Origin: Bacteroidia bacterium
Lineage (GTDB): Bacteria; Bacteroidota; Bacteroidia; Bacteroidales; Prolixibacteraceae
Direction of reading: 5' to 3'
DNA: 63,684 nucleotides
NCBI GenBank assembly: GCA_026391315.1
Contig: JAPLDT010000011.1
Span: forward strand, 1 to 63,684
Below, in pieces: positions 6,443 through 17,122 of the stretch (its first letter is position 1; each line of letters opens with the position of its first letter). The translations under genes were made by a program, and so were the position numbers. The notes beneath the pieces were generated by a model. The model was not told the origin of the DNA. It made no database searches and saw only the letters and a list, made by a program, of their open reading frames with translations.

Positions 6443-8989
6443 CTATTTATTGATTACAATTTCAGTTGGTGTGCCGTTATCCTGCAATTTAATCGAACAG
6501 GTATTGGTCCGTTTATCCCAATTCCAAACAGCTTTTTCCGAAATTTCATACCAGGATTTCTCTAGCTTATCTGGATTGGTCGATTTTAGTTTCCCTGAAT
6601 TCAATAAGATCGATTGCGGAGCCTGTTCTAAATGTATTTTGATCCCAAAATTCCGGTCAGTTTCTGGATTACGTCCGCCTTCGTTGTGCCTGAGAATACT
6701 CACATTCCAAGTTTCTTTGGATGATACGCATTTCACCTCTGTTTTGCTGCAAATGTCCCTTTTGTAATTATTCGTTTCCCCATCGTCTTCATACAAAGTA
6801 AAAGTTGCAATACGGCCTGCTGTTGCAGGGAAAACCTCGAACCAAACCGGCGCATTTTTCTTTTCTCCAATATATTGCACAACCGGCATTAGAGGAATAA
6901 TTGAACCGCGTTTTACAAAAACCGGTGTTGTTTCCAAAGTTACGGGAAAATCAATCCACTGCTTGCCCTGATAGCTTTTTTGAGGATGATTAAAATCGAT
7001 CCATTCCCCTTCGGGCAAATATATTTTTTTTGATGCGGTTCCTGGTTCTACAACCGGAGCCACCAGCAATTCTTTACCAAACAGAAATTGTGAATTCAGG
7101 TTGAAGGTTTCGGGATCATCCTGATACTCCAACGTCAGTGCCCGCATCAGTGGCAATCCTGTATCATAGGCTTGTCGGGCATAAGTATAGATGTAAGGGA
7201 ACAATTGATATTTTTGTTCGATGGCCTTTTTACAAATTGTTTCAGCTTCAGTTCCAAAGAGCCAGGGCTCGACGGCATTGTTCCCTTCGTGGTGAGCACG
7301 GCTGATAGGGTTGAAAACGCCAAACTGCATCCATCGAACATACAATTCGCTCATGGCTTCGTAATTGGTAATGTCGCCGCAATAACCGGAGATATCACAA
7401 CTCCAGAACGGGATTCCGCACATTCCGGCAGAAAGGGCCACCGGAAGCTGATTTGCCAACTTTTCCCAGCCATTCAGCACATTGTTGCCATCACCTGTAT
7501 CGCCTGACCATCCAAACGTGTAACGCTGCATTCCGGCAAAACCAGCACGGGTCATCTGGAAAATGCGGATGTTGGGATTTCGCTTTTCAAACTGCTCAGT
7601 GACTACTTTATCCCAGGTCAGTCCATATACGTTATGGATTTCATTATGCATGCCCAAATGGTGCTTCATAAACAGGCGATCGGTGCTTTCTTCATTGCTC
7701 CAGGCTGGTTCGCCCATATCAGTCCAGAACCCCCGGACCCCATCATCCAATACTTTTTGCTGATATTTACCCCACCAATCTGCCACTTCAGGATTGGTGA
7801 AATCAACCAACCCGCAATTTCCCCCCCAGGGCCAGGGCATATCATAGGTTTTCCCGGTACGTATATCTTTGGTAAAGTATCCAAGCGAATCGGCTTTCTG
7901 CCATTGTGTCATCGAATCATTGGAATCTGCAGTGTGCCAGTCTGGCGAATTACCTTTTGAAACAACAGGATCCTGTGAAACAATGATTTTAAAGCCCATT
8001 TTTGAGAGATCAGCCACCATGCCACGGGGATTTTCATATGCCCGGGGATTCCAACAAAAATCCTGAAGATGCTGCGTCCAGCCAATGTCCTGATAAATAA
8101 TGTCGCATGGGATTTGGCGATCACGGTAACCCTGAGCAATTTCGCGGGTCAGTTTTTCATTGGTGAGCAAGCCCCGGCACTGCGAAAATCCCAAAGCCCA
8201 GGCTGGCGGCATAATTGGCTTCCCTGTCAACTCCATATATCGGCTGATCATTTGCTTGTAGGTTGGTCCATAAATGAAATAATAGACCATTTTACCCCCT
8301 GGCGATGAGAAAGAGTAATAGTTTGCAGCTCCAACACCAAAGTCATATTCCGTTTTGTAGGTATTGTCGAAGAAAATGCTGTAACCGGCGCTGCTTATGA
8401 AAAATGGAATGCTTTTGTACAATGGATCTTCATGAATGTCATAGCAGGGCTTATCGCTGTTCCACATTTTGAATCTACCTCCCAACCTGTTGATCGAACC
8501 ATTTTTTTCGCCCAGGCCATAAATGCGTTCACCAGGACGTAGTGTTTTATAACTGCTCATTTTCAAGGAGTCCTTCTCAAACCCACGGTTTTGAAAATCT
8601 TCCATCAACAACTTCTGGTACTTGTCAAAAATCCGGATTTGAAATGGTGATTTATTGATCCGGACAATCAGGTCGCCGGTATAAATTTCGAAACTCAATG
8701 GTTGCTCCGAAACATTTAATTTTGCCGATTCATCTCCTTTTTTGATTACAGCAAACGATTCGTTGTTTTGTTTGAAATTATCCTGATCATACCAGATTTT
8801 CAGGATGCCGGAGCTAACCTGCTCCAGTTGAACTTTTATATTGTTTTCGCAGGAAAATACTGCTTTGTTGCCCAGCACTTCGTATGAAAGACATTTGCCA
8901 GGAATAACAGCACTTTGGGCTGATAAAGCGAATGTCATACTAACCAATAAAAACCAGAGTTGAAAAAGAAATCTTAAATATTTAGACAT
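6443..8989 (-). CDS. GH31 alpha-glucosidase-type enzyme
   Basis: An 848-residue secreted glycosidase with a signal peptide (residues 1-24). The GH31 layout is clear: N-terminal beta-sandwich, TIM barrel from about 255 (MPPAWALGFSQCRG), nucleophile Asp424 in FWTDMGEP, acid/base Asp497 in WSGDTGD, and C-terminal beta-domains with FVKRGSIIPL. GH31 retaining enzymes cleave alpha-glucosidic, and in some subgroups alpha-xylosidic, linkages from non-reducing ends. The position between the SusE/GH27-like genes and the six-hairpin gene points to periplasmic or surface processing of an alpha-glucan. Exact linkage cannot be read from the sequence; alpha-1,6 or alpha-1,3 cleavage is as likely as alpha-1,4. 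Confidence 0.93.
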   Translation of the reverse strand: MSKYLRFLFQLWFLLVSMTFALSAQSAVIPGKCLSYEVLGNKAVFSCENNIKVQLEQVSSGILKIWYDQDNFKQNNESFAVIKKGDESAKLNVSEQPLSFEIYTGDLIVRINKSPFQIRIFDKYQKLLMEDFQNRGFEKDSLKMSSYKTLRPGERIYGLGEKNGSINRLGGRFKMWNSDKPCYDIHEDPLYKSIPFFISSAGYSIFFDNTYKTEYDFGVGAANYYSFSSPGGKMVYYFIYGPTYKQMISRYMELTGKPIMPPAWALGFSQCRGLLTNEKLTREIAQGYRDRQIPCDIIYQDIGWTQHLQDFCWNPRAYENPRGMVADLSKMGFKIIVSQDPVVSKGNSPDWHTADSNDSMTQWQKADSLGYFTKDIRTGKTYDMPWPWGGNCGLVDFTNPEVADWWGKYQQKVLDDGVRGFWTDMGEPAWSNEESTDRLFMKHHLGMHNEIHNVYGLTWDKVVTEQFEKRNPNIRIFQMTRAGFAGMQRYTFGWSGDTGDGNNVLNGWEKLANQLPVALSAGMCGIPFWSCDISGYCGDITNYEAMSELYVRWMQFGVFNPISRAHHEGNNAVEPWLFGTEAETICKKAIEQKYQLFPYIYTYARQAYDTGLPLMRALTLEYQDDPETFNLNSQFLFGKELLVAPVVEPGTASKKIYLPEGEWIDFNHPQKSYQGKQWIDFPVTLETTPVFVKRGSIIPLMPVVQYIGEKKNAPVWFEVFPATAGRIATFTLYEDDGETNNYKRDICSKTEVKCVSSKETWNVSILRHNEGGRNPETDRNFGIKIHLEQAPQSILLNSGKLKSTNPDKLEKSWYEISEKAVWNWDKRTNTCSIKLQDNGTPTEIVINK

Positions 8990-9018
8990 GGTACTTATCC
9001 ATTAAAAGATTGCTACTA

Positions 9019-10419
9019 TTATTTTCCTTCAATTCTTAGAATAACACAACCATGGGCGGGAATACTTTTCGAGATGGAAGACATCCGCCCCAAATCTACA
9101 TGAAGCCACATATCCCGAACCGTTGCCGACTTTAATCCGAGTTGGGCCATAAAGTCAATGTTACGGGTTTGTAAACTGTCTTCCCGGTTGAAAAGTCCTA
9201 CGACCCAGTCGCCATTGGATAGTTGTCCTTTCCAGATTTGGCTGGAAGGATTTGCGGGATCACCGGACAGTGGTTTTCCAACAAAGCCGTCTTTGTTCAA
9301 CTCGAGCAATTCCGAATTTTGGTAGAATCGGGCATTGTCGCCTATCGAACTGCTTAAATCGGAAATGGCCACTGGTCCACCTGCCATCAATTGCCAGGAT
9401 ACGGCAGATTTCTTCTCCTCATCGTTACCAAATGTATTCATGCGTGTAAAATCCCCATCCAGAATCATTTTGCCACGCCCCGAAAGTCTGGACCAATAAA
9501 TAAATCCATCGCATGGGTTGGCATAAACTGACCACCATTGACGTTTTACACCCCGGTACAGTTCGCTGAACCGCTTCCAGCCCTCGGTCGCAATATCCTC
9601 ATTGATGCGAATCATGTTGCCATATTTCTTTTCCACCCGACCATCGTCTTTCAGGTGTGGCATGACCAGACTCAGGAAAATATGATGCTTGTCGCAGGCC
9701 TCTTTCATCCATTTCAGCTGAAGCTCGTAATGCGCTTCGGGCCGGTCGGGACGGCCAACCAAGGTGCCCTTATCGATGCCGTCTTCATACCATGAAAGAA
9801 AATCGACACGTAAAAAACTTACTCCGCAGCTTGCAAAATAATCGATATACCCTTTCACAAACTCTTCTGCTCCCGGCTTAGTTACATCAACCCAATACAA
9901 GGTATGGTCACCACCATTGTACCCAAACCGGTCGCCTTTCAGCCCCCGGGCATTGGAGAAATGGTAGGTGGTATCAACAATATCACAGATTTTAATGTTG
10001 GTGCCGATTACGGTCTTTGAGGTATCTGCAACGGCTGCCGGAGTCACCCACATGGGGTTATAATACACCCCGAATTTCAGGCCTTTGGCCTTCAGGTATT
10101 CCCCCATGTCTTTCCAGGTCATGATCCAGCTGTTATGATGTTTTAGTACGTAGCCGTTTGCATTGGTCTGGCTAGAGCCTTCAATCCATCCATCAGCGAC
10201 AATCATATCATAACCATAGGATTTAAAATTCTTTTCAACCCAATTCGCCTGTTCTTTCCAGACATCCTGCGGAAGATAATCATTGTGTGTATATTGATAT
10301 TCGTAACTGTCCCAGTAGAGCGGTGCCTTGTATGGATTATCTTGCGCAAGTACCTCGATGGTTGAGCAAACAACCAAACATGTACATATTAATATTAAAC
10401 TATTCTTGCTCATTGACAT
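9019..10419 (-). CDS. GH27-like (clan GH-D) secreted glycosidase
   Basis: About 466 residues from the preferred start MSMSKNSLILICTCL, which gives a normal signal peptide ending at VLAQ; an upstream ATG at 10446 would add nine residues before it. The barrel shows the clan GH-D pattern: YDMIVADGW, LKAKGLKFGVYYNP, then GVSFLRVDFLSWYED, whose Asp matches the KxD nucleophile position, and later MAGGPVAISDLS. GH27 holds alpha-galactosidases but also isomalto-dextranases. In a locus with SusE and GH31, an alpha-glucan role is plausible (inference). It sits 29 bp before GH31. Confidence 0.7.
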   Translation of the reverse strand: MSMSKNSLILICTCLVVCSTIEVLAQDNPYKAPLYWDSYEYQYTHNDYLPQDVWKEQANWVEKNFKSYGYDMIVADGWIEGSSQTNANGYVLKHHNSWIMTWKDMGEYLKAKGLKFGVYYNPMWVTPAAVADTSKTVIGTNIKICDIVDTTYHFSNARGLKGDRFGYNGGDHTLYWVDVTKPGAEEFVKGYIDYFASCGVSFLRVDFLSWYEDGIDKGTLVGRPDRPEAHYELQLKWMKEACDKHHIFLSLVMPHLKDDGRVEKKYGNMIRINEDIATEGWKRFSELYRGVKRQWWSVYANPCDGFIYWSRLSGRGKMILDGDFTRMNTFGNDEEKKSAVSWQLMAGGPVAISDLSSSIGDNARFYQNSELLELNKDGFVGKPLSGDPANPSSQIWKGQLSNGDWVVGLFNREDSLQTRNIDFMAQLGLKSATVRDMWLHVDLGRMSSISKSIPAHGCVILRIEGK

Positions 10420-10671
10420 AAATGGTAAATTGTAAAGGCAAAACATTGACGGAGAGACAAAAATTTGTCTCTATAAATTCATCTTCAAAAATTTATTCAA
10501 CCAAATTATACTGGATATTTCCGATTGTAGTTCAAAAGCAGGAGGTTGCCTCACAAGTCATCATCTTCTTTATTCCTGTCAACCTGAATTTGTTTCGCTA
10601 ACTGACACTCAACAAGGTCGTTCTGGATAACTTGGCTTTGACTTTTGGGACAACCTCCTAAATACTTTTCC
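10420..10671. other. Intergenic region between susE and the GH27-like gene
   Basis: No gene seen. A palindrome AGAGACAAA / TTTGTCTCT (10453-10472) lies just upstream of the GH27-like gene. The arms AGGAGGTTG (10540-10548) and CAACCTCCT (10651-10659) can pair across 100 nt directly after susE. The larger pair could attenuate transcription between binding-protein and enzyme genes, or hold a decayed dispersed repeat. Confidence 0.4.
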
Positions 10672-12087
10672 TTATTGCTTCTGAATATTTATTGAGAGAG
10701 CCTCTACATTCGCCATAATCATATAATTTCCGGCTGAAGTGATGTTCCATTTATTATCGTCTGAAGCTCCTCCTTTATGAAGATACATGTGCGTATCATC
10801 TACTCTCATGTACATATCCTGCCCCCAGCTGCTATCACGGTTTACCGGAAACTTAAATTCTCCATCCACCATAGGTCCGGTATAGGTAAAGATGCATCCG
10901 TCAGTAGCGTTTTCTGTTAATTCAATCGCTTTATCAATGCTCCAGCCAATCGGTGTTGCACTGCCTACAAAGTATAGTTTCAATCGATTGATTGAAATCG
11001 TCTTATCTAACAGATTAAGTGTTATGGTATAAAATCCCTTTTTGGCAATTGTCCATTTATTGTCGTCAGAAGCTCCGCCTTTATGCAGATACATGTGCGA
11101 ATCATCTGTTTTCATATACATATCCTGACCCCAATCAGTATTGCGGTTCACCGGAAATTTAAATTCACCGGGCAACATCACACCTGAATAGGTGAAAAGA
11201 AACGGATTTACTGTACTTTGTATCATTGGGACAGCATTCGCAATATCCCAACCAATTGGAGAAGAACTGCCCACCATGTAAATCTCACTATATGCCGGCA
11301 AGTCCACTTTGCTGATCGTTATTATTAGATCGAGTAAGCTAACGGTTACTTTGTAAACTGCTGTTTCGTTGATAATAAACTTGTTATCCGCCTGACTATC
11401 CAGAGTGCGGTAAACAATATGTGCATCATCGGCACCTTTTTGATAAGATGGCAGGAGTTGGCCCTGTGTAGTTATAAATTTGAGTTCACCGGCACTCAAC
11501 GTTCCCTGATATACAAAGACAGTAGGATCGCTCTGAGGTTTCATTATTAAAGCTCTACCAGCATCCCAGCCTTTGGGGGAAGCGCTGCCTATCAAATATA
11601 AGGTTTCGCTTACAGGCTGATAGGCAGTTGCAGAAAAACCGGATAAAGCCGAAACATCTTTCATCTCTGTATCTGCGTGAATTACAGCATTTATCCGGGC
11701 TTCAAATTGTGTCGCCGTGTTGGGCGCTACTTTCCAGAAATTCAGAAGGTAATCATTCAGTTCAGCCCCGGAAAGATTCTTGGCATATACTCCTTTTCCC
11801 AAATCAAATTTCACAGGATTAGCGAAGCTATTCCCTTTTTTATCGATTTGCAGTTGATAGGAGATGGATGCATCTGTTCCATGGTTATTCCCGGTAGTCC
11901 ATGTGAAATTTACCGCGCTTTCAGCTGCTGCCTTCTGGGTAAGTATCACATTGCTTTTTGATGCTGAAAGAGCCAAAGGTCCTGCCAGTTGAATTTTGAA
12001 GTCATCGTACGGCTTACAGGAGGCGACCATTAAAATGATAGCCGCTGCTAACCATGTCTTTTTATATAACCGTTCAGTATAATGCAT
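10672..12087 (-). CDS. SusE/SusF-like outer-membrane glycan-binding lipoprotein
   Basis: About 471 residues from the preferred Met, which gives a compact lipoprotein signal (RLYKKTWLAAAIILMVASC); an upstream Met at 12117 is also possible. After an Ig-like N-terminal domain (about residues 30-165 from that start) come three related modules of about 100 residues, beginning YLIGSASPKGWD, YMVGSSSPIGWD and YFVGSATPIGWS. The last two share GQDMYM and LHKGGASDDNKW. This is the architecture of SusE/SusF, where such modules bind starch at the cell surface without catalysis. It lies 63 bp after susD, so the complete SusC-D-E set supports an alpha-glucan as substrate. Confidence 0.88.
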   Translation of the reverse strand: MHYTERLYKKTWLAAAIILMVASCKPYDDFKIQLAGPLALSASKSNVILTQKAAAESAVNFTWTTGNNHGTDASISYQLQIDKKGNSFANPVKFDLGKGVYAKNLSGAELNDYLLNFWKVAPNTATQFEARINAVIHADTEMKDVSALSGFSATAYQPVSETLYLIGSASPKGWDAGRALIMKPQSDPTVFVYQGTLSAGELKFITTQGQLLPSYQKGADDAHIVYRTLDSQADNKFIINETAVYKVTVSLLDLIITISKVDLPAYSEIYMVGSSSPIGWDIANAVPMIQSTVNPFLFTYSGVMLPGEFKFPVNRNTDWGQDMYMKTDDSHMYLHKGGASDDNKWTIAKKGFYTITLNLLDKTISINRLKLYFVGSATPIGWSIDKAIELTENATDGCIFTYTGPMVDGEFKFPVNRDSSWGQDMYMRVDDTHMYLHKGGASDDNKWNITSAGNYMIMANVEALSINIQKQ

Positions 12088-12150
12088 AAAAATGCCTTTC
12101 ATATTTTGATTCTTCATTTTGCAGTGTTTTTAATGTAGTTCAAACAGGAT

Positions 12151-13626
12151 TTAATAACCGGTATTTTGAGTCAGATTCGGATTGGCATCCCTCTCTTTTT
12201 GAGGAACAGGGAAAAGTAAGAACTTCGAACTCATATTCGATTTTCCGATCGAATGCAGGAAGTTGATACCATACTGCCCATTGCTTACCCGAATAAGATC
12301 AAACCAGCGCTGACCTTCGAAAGCCAATTCCATACGTCGTTCGTGCAACACTTTTTCGCGGAAGGCATCTTTCGCCAGTCCGCTTACGTTTCCTAAACCG
12401 GCACGGGAACGAACCTGGTTCAGGGGAGCCTCAGCTTCGCCGGTCCGGTTAAGTTCGTTTAAAGCTTCAGCTTTCATGAGCAGCACATCGGCATACCGTA
12501 AAACCGGAAAATTCAATGGGCTATTGTCGTAAGAAGGTACAGCTGATAAGGGCACTAAAAACTTGCGGAGGTTGTATCCAGTCAATGAATATGATTTTTT
12601 ATAGTCTTTCCCGTCAAATTTCGGACAGCCTTCATACAATACGGTAACATCTTTACGCAAATCGCCGGTTTCGTATGAATCCATAAACTCCTGAGTGGGC
12701 TGATCCCATCCAAAACCAGCGGCAACCAATCCGGAACCACGCGGCCCTGTAAAGGCGCTGAGCCACGATGCCTGGTTTTCATTATCCCAAAAACCAAAAC
12801 CGCCATTGCTTGCATACTGAATTTCGAACAGCGATTCATTCGAATTTTCAGTTGCTGAATTAAAGTTGTCGACATAATTGGCATTTAACGAATAACCCAA
12901 ACTTGTTACCTGGCTGCATAAATCAACCACTTTCTGCCAGTTGCCGAGTGTTAAATATACTTTGGCCAGCATTCCGGTAGCCGATCCTTTGGAAGCGCGA
13001 CCCACATCAGAACCCGAATATTGCTCTTTCGGAGGCAATAAGGTGATGGCCTGGGTCAGGTCCAGAATAATCTGATTATACACATCTGTTTTGGAAGTCC
13101 TGAAAGGTCGAAGGTCATCTCCCGGATTAACAGGTTTCAGGGGCAAAGGTACATCGCCAAAAAACCGTACCAGGATAAAATAGTACTGAGCACGTAAAAA
13201 GTAAGCTTCGCCCAGCACCCTGTTTTTTATACTCTCACTGATGTTCATTCCCGGAACCTTCTCCAGGACAATGTTGCACCGCAGGATTCCCGGCCAGGGA
13301 CCACGCCACAAATCCAAAACGCCCTGGTTGTCGCTTGCCGTTACAAAATTGGCTTCATCCTGAGTTTCGATACCGTCGGTTCCACCACCGGCACCCACGA
13401 TGCTGTTTCCGGCCATGATGTCGGGAGTCCACATGCGCATGTTGTAAAGTTTTGGCCATTGCAAAGGTTGGTAAGCCCCGTTGATAGCTGAAATCGCATC
13501 ACTTTCGGTCTGAAAGAAGTTGGAAGTATTAATAGAATCTTCAGGCACTTTGTCCAAAAAGTTTTTACCACAGGCATTGAACAGTATTGCCATAATAGCG
13601 ATAAAAAAATATTTTTTGAGTTTCAT
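12151..13626 (-). CDS. SusD/RagB-family nutrient-binding lipoprotein
   Basis: A 491-residue lipoprotein (MKLKKYFFIAIMAILFNAC, lipobox Cys19). The SusD fold is indicated by an N-terminal TPR-type helical half (SAINGAYQPLQWP, RAQYYFILVRFFGDVPL) and the conserved C-terminal block VLRYADVLLMKAEALNE, RMELAFEGQRWFDLIR. SusD proteins form a lid on the SusC barrel and capture oligosaccharides. The gene begins 20 bp after susC, typical of this tightly paired complex. Length is usual for the family. Confidence 0.95.
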   Translation of the reverse strand: MKLKKYFFIAIMAILFNACGKNFLDKVPEDSINTSNFFQTESDAISAINGAYQPLQWPKLYNMRMWTPDIMAGNSIVGAGGGTDGIETQDEANFVTASDNQGVLDLWRGPWPGILRCNIVLEKVPGMNISESIKNRVLGEAYFLRAQYYFILVRFFGDVPLPLKPVNPGDDLRPFRTSKTDVYNQIILDLTQAITLLPPKEQYSGSDVGRASKGSATGMLAKVYLTLGNWQKVVDLCSQVTSLGYSLNANYVDNFNSATENSNESLFEIQYASNGGFGFWDNENQASWLSAFTGPRGSGLVAAGFGWDQPTQEFMDSYETGDLRKDVTVLYEGCPKFDGKDYKKSYSLTGYNLRKFLVPLSAVPSYDNSPLNFPVLRYADVLLMKAEALNELNRTGEAEAPLNQVRSRAGLGNVSGLAKDAFREKVLHERRMELAFEGQRWFDLIRVSNGQYGINFLHSIGKSNMSSKFLLFPVPQKERDANPNLTQNTGY

Positions 13627-13646
13627 AATATTTTCGTTTTTATTGA

Positions 13647-16600
13647 TTAGAATCCAAGGTTAATCCCAAGGCTATAGGTCTGGGTAACCGGATAAACATT
13701 GTTGTCGATGCCACTTGGACTAACTTCAGGATCAAATCCTTTGTATTTGGTGAAAGTAAAAAGGTTTTGTGCTGACAAATAGAATCTTACAGAAGAAATT
13801 CGCATTTTTTCCAACAATAATTTCGGTAAAGCATATCCCAGTGTAACATTCTTAATCCTCAGATAAGAACCATCTTCGATATAGCGGTCTGAAGGACGGG
13901 TGTTTTTATTCGGGTCATTGAAAACGGCTCTTGGCATGATATTACTAGTGCCGTCGCCAGTCCATCGTTTCAATACTTCTGTGGTTTGGTTCTGAGCAAC
14001 AGACATAGCTTCGCTCCAGAAACGGTTGGCATTGCATATCTTATTTCCGGCAACTCCCTGCATGAATATGGTCAGGTCGAATCCTTTGTAGGAGAAACTG
14101 TTATTCATCGCAAATATGAAAGTCGGATTTGGACTCCCCAAATAGGTACGGTCTTTATCGTTAATAACCCCATCATTGTTTAAATCCTTGAAACGGATAT
14201 CTCCTGCGGAGGTACGATTGTAAGGATCATTTCCGGGCACTTGAACTGCATGTGAATCCACTTCAGCCTGGGTCTGAAAGATTCCGTCTGTTTTAAACCC
14301 ATAGAAGAAATTGATTGGTTGGCCTGCCTGAATTAAAGCCAGATTTTGGTTTAGTCCAATGCTTCCGCTGGACATCGGTATGGTGTCGTTTATGCTTACT
14401 ACTTTATTTTGATTGTAAGACAAGTTAAAATTTGTGTTCCATGTCAATTCCCCTGTCAGGTTCCTGGAGTTAACAGTAATTTCGATCCCCCTATTTTCCA
14501 TTTTACCGGCGTTGATTGGGGGAACAGAAATGTCGGAATATCCGGTAGAAACCGGGACTGACATAGGAACCAACATTTTATCAGTTTGTTTCAGATAGGC
14601 ATCCACTGTTACATCTACCCGTTGATTAAATAGGGTCGCATCAATACCGATATTGGCTTGTTTCTGTTGCTCCCACTGAACAGACGGGTTAGGCATGACT
14701 TTGGGCACGACCGCGGAAACAACACTATTATTGAAGTTGTATTTGATCGTATTCAATGAAGAGGAAAAAGAGTAGTTTCCAATCTCCTGATTACCGGTTA
14801 CACCATATCCGGCGCGGAGTTTCAGGTCATTAACAAAGCTTGTCTTCTTAAAGAATTCTTCCTGGGAAATACGCCACGCCGCTGAAGCTGAGGGGAATAA
14901 TCCATATTTGTTGTTTTCGCCAAATCGAGACGAACCATCCCTTCGAAGAGTTGCTGTAACCAGATATTTGTCTGCATAAGAATAATTTGCACGCCCCATT
15001 AAAGAGAATAATGCCCAACTTGAAGCACTTCCGCCCACGGTGGGCTGCAGTATCCCATTATTCAATTGTTGTGTCACGTCGCTGGCAAAACTTTTTATGG
15101 AACCATTTATATAATTATACTTATTCTCCTGCGCACTGGTACCGGCCATAAAACCCAAACGATGTTTATCAAAAGCTTTTTCATAGGTAAACGTGTTATC
15201 CCATAACCATGTAAGGTTCTTGTTGTATTGTTGTGACAAATAAGATTCAGTATTTATTTGTGAATCCCAGTTGTAATCTGGAGCCCAGGAGCGTAAATCA
15301 TAGAAATTTGCCTGAAGTCCAAAAGTAGATTTGAATTTCAATCCCCTAATGATTTCCAGCTCTCCAAAAATAGAACCCATCAAGTTATACCCTTGTGTAG
15401 TATTTTCTACTGTTTTGGCCAGACCAATCGGGTTTACCAGATCACCATCAAAAATTGGTTGAGCTATCGGTCCTGAATAGTTGCCATTATTGCGTAAAAT
15501 GGGTTGCGTAGGTAATGCCAACATCGTATTCTGGATGTTATAAGCTCCGCTTGGTTTAATATCATGATTCAATGTCCAATTATTTCCGAATCTAAGTTTT
15601 GATGTCACTTTACTTTCGGTATTTAATTGAAGGGTAAAGCGTTTGAAACCAGTATTGGTCACAATTCCCTGCTGATCAAAATAATTTGCGGATACATAGT
15701 AACTGGTTTTTTCGCTGCTACCTGAGTAGGACAATGAGTAATTCTTCATGCTTGCAACGCGGAATAATGACCCTAACCAATCAGTTCCTGCTCCAAGGCT
15801 TGCCGGATTAGCATTTGCCGGATTTTTAGTCAGCCCTGCATTGTCCATGATTTCGTTATGTAAAGAGGCAAACTGGGATGAATTGAGCATTTTAACCATA
15901 TTTGTCGCTTGCTGAACGCCATAGGAATAGTTGAAATTCACTTTTGACGGGCCAATTTTACCGTGTTTGGTTGTTACAATTACAACCCCATTGGCTCCGC
16001 GTGATCCATAAATAGCAGTCGCAGAAGCATCCTTCAAAACCTGAAGCGACTCAATGTCATCCATATTCAGCTGATTCAGACCACTGGAAACTGGCAGACC
16101 ATCTATCACGATAAGTGGATTACTATTGTTGATTGTCCCTACACCGCGTATGCGGAACGTAGCATCACTACCCGGCGTTCCGGCTGAAATTACCTGCACA
16201 CCAGCTGCGCGTCCTTGCAGCGCATCGCTCACGCTTGGAACGGGTAACGAGCTGATATCTCCTGTTTTAATCACAGCTACTGATCCGGTCAGGTCTTTCT
16301 TTCGTTGGGTACCATATCCAATAGCCACTATCTCTTCAACAACCACAGTTTCTTCTGTCATTACCACATTAATTGCGGTTTTATTGTCAACTGCTACCTC
16401 CAGCGACTTCATCCCGACAAATGAGAAGACAAGAACTTTAGCATCTGATGGGATAATTAAAGAAAATTTCCCTTCATTGTCGGTAGTTATACCTGTTGTA
16501 GTCCCTTTTATAACGACCGATGCTCCCGGAATTGATGCTCCTTTCGAATCTGTAACTTTCCCGGCAACCTTTTTGCTAAGCTGTTCGCTTATAAACGGTT

Positions 16601-16967
16601 CCATCTCGTTTTTATCGTATAAGGCAATCTGACGGCCAATAACCTTGTATTTAACAGAGGTGTTTGCCAATACTTTGTCAAGGATGTCGACAATGGATTT
16701 TTGGTTTACCTCAACAGAAACAGGTCTGTTAACATCCACTTTTTCGTTGTAGAAAAATTTAAATTCACTCTGTTCTTCGATCGAACGAAGGATATTAAGG
16801 AGCGTTGAGTTATTCTCATTGAGAGTCAATTTTGTTGTCTGCGAATAGGTTTCGGCAGAGAAACAGCTTAAAATTGACATCGTTACAATTAAAACAGTTA
16901 GTTTCATTTTTCTAAAAAATTGATAAAATAATGGCAGATTGCCATCTTTTTGTAGCAATTTATTCAT
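13647..16967 (-). CDS. SusC/RagA-type TonB-dependent receptor with STN signalling domain
   Basis: A 1106-residue outer-membrane oligosaccharide importer. After the signal region come an STN domain (about 60-115, LLNILRSIEEQSEFKFFYNE), a CarboxypepD-regulatory-like domain (about 133-210, GKVTDSKGASIPGASV), a plug (about 220-340, with DALQGRAAGVQV and the SusC motif VLKDASATAIYGSRGANGV) and a long beta-barrel ending in a terminal Phe. The STN domain is the part that contacts FecR in trans-envelope signalling, and FecR plus an ECF sigma factor are encoded directly upstream. It should therefore both import the glycan and signal its presence. Confidence 0.96.
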   Translation of the reverse strand: MNKLLQKDGNLPLFYQFFRKMKLTVLIVTMSILSCFSAETYSQTTKLTLNENNSTLLNILRSIEEQSEFKFFYNEKVDVNRPVSVEVNQKSIVDILDKVLANTSVKYKVIGRQIALYDKNEMEPFISEQLSKKVAGKVTDSKGASIPGASVVIKGTTTGITTDNEGKFSLIIPSDAKVLVFSFVGMKSLEVAVDNKTAINVVMTEETVVVEEIVAIGYGTQRKKDLTGSVAVIKTGDISSLPVPSVSDALQGRAAGVQVISAGTPGSDATFRIRGVGTINNSNPLIVIDGLPVSSGLNQLNMDDIESLQVLKDASATAIYGSRGANGVVIVTTKHGKIGPSKVNFNYSYGVQQATNMVKMLNSSQFASLHNEIMDNAGLTKNPANANPASLGAGTDWLGSLFRVASMKNYSLSYSGSSEKTSYYVSANYFDQQGIVTNTGFKRFTLQLNTESKVTSKLRFGNNWTLNHDIKPSGAYNIQNTMLALPTQPILRNNGNYSGPIAQPIFDGDLVNPIGLAKTVENTTQGYNLMGSIFGELEIIRGLKFKSTFGLQANFYDLRSWAPDYNWDSQINTESYLSQQYNKNLTWLWDNTFTYEKAFDKHRLGFMAGTSAQENKYNYINGSIKSFASDVTQQLNNGILQPTVGGSASSWALFSLMGRANYSYADKYLVTATLRRDGSSRFGENNKYGLFPSASAAWRISQEEFFKKTSFVNDLKLRAGYGVTGNQEIGNYSFSSSLNTIKYNFNNSVVSAVVPKVMPNPSVQWEQQKQANIGIDATLFNQRVDVTVDAYLKQTDKMLVPMSVPVSTGYSDISVPPINAGKMENRGIEITVNSRNLTGELTWNTNFNLSYNQNKVVSINDTIPMSSGSIGLNQNLALIQAGQPINFFYGFKTDGIFQTQAEVDSHAVQVPGNDPYNRTSAGDIRFKDLNNDGVINDKDRTYLGSPNPTFIFAMNNSFSYKGFDLTIFMQGVAGNKICNANRFWSEAMSVAQNQTTEVLKRWTGDGTSNIMPRAVFNDPNKNTRPSDRYIEDGSYLRIKNVTLGYALPKLLLEKMRISSVRFYLSAQNLFTFTKYKGFDPEVSPSGIDNNVYPVTQTYSLGINLGF

Positions 16968-17122
16968 AACTTTGCAAATGGTTTTATTAATTTATTATTT
17001 TAAAATCAAATCTGAACTAAGGGTGGGAACTGCAATTCTCACCTTTTCTTTTTATGATTGTTTTTTTTTCTCCATATTTAATGTTTTAAGTTGACAATCT
17101 GGTTTAACTTCCGAGTTGGGAT

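Noticed and set aside
10540-10659. Insertion-sequence end between susE and the GH27-like gene
   Set aside because: Only 9-bp inverted arms are seen and there is no transposase or target duplication.
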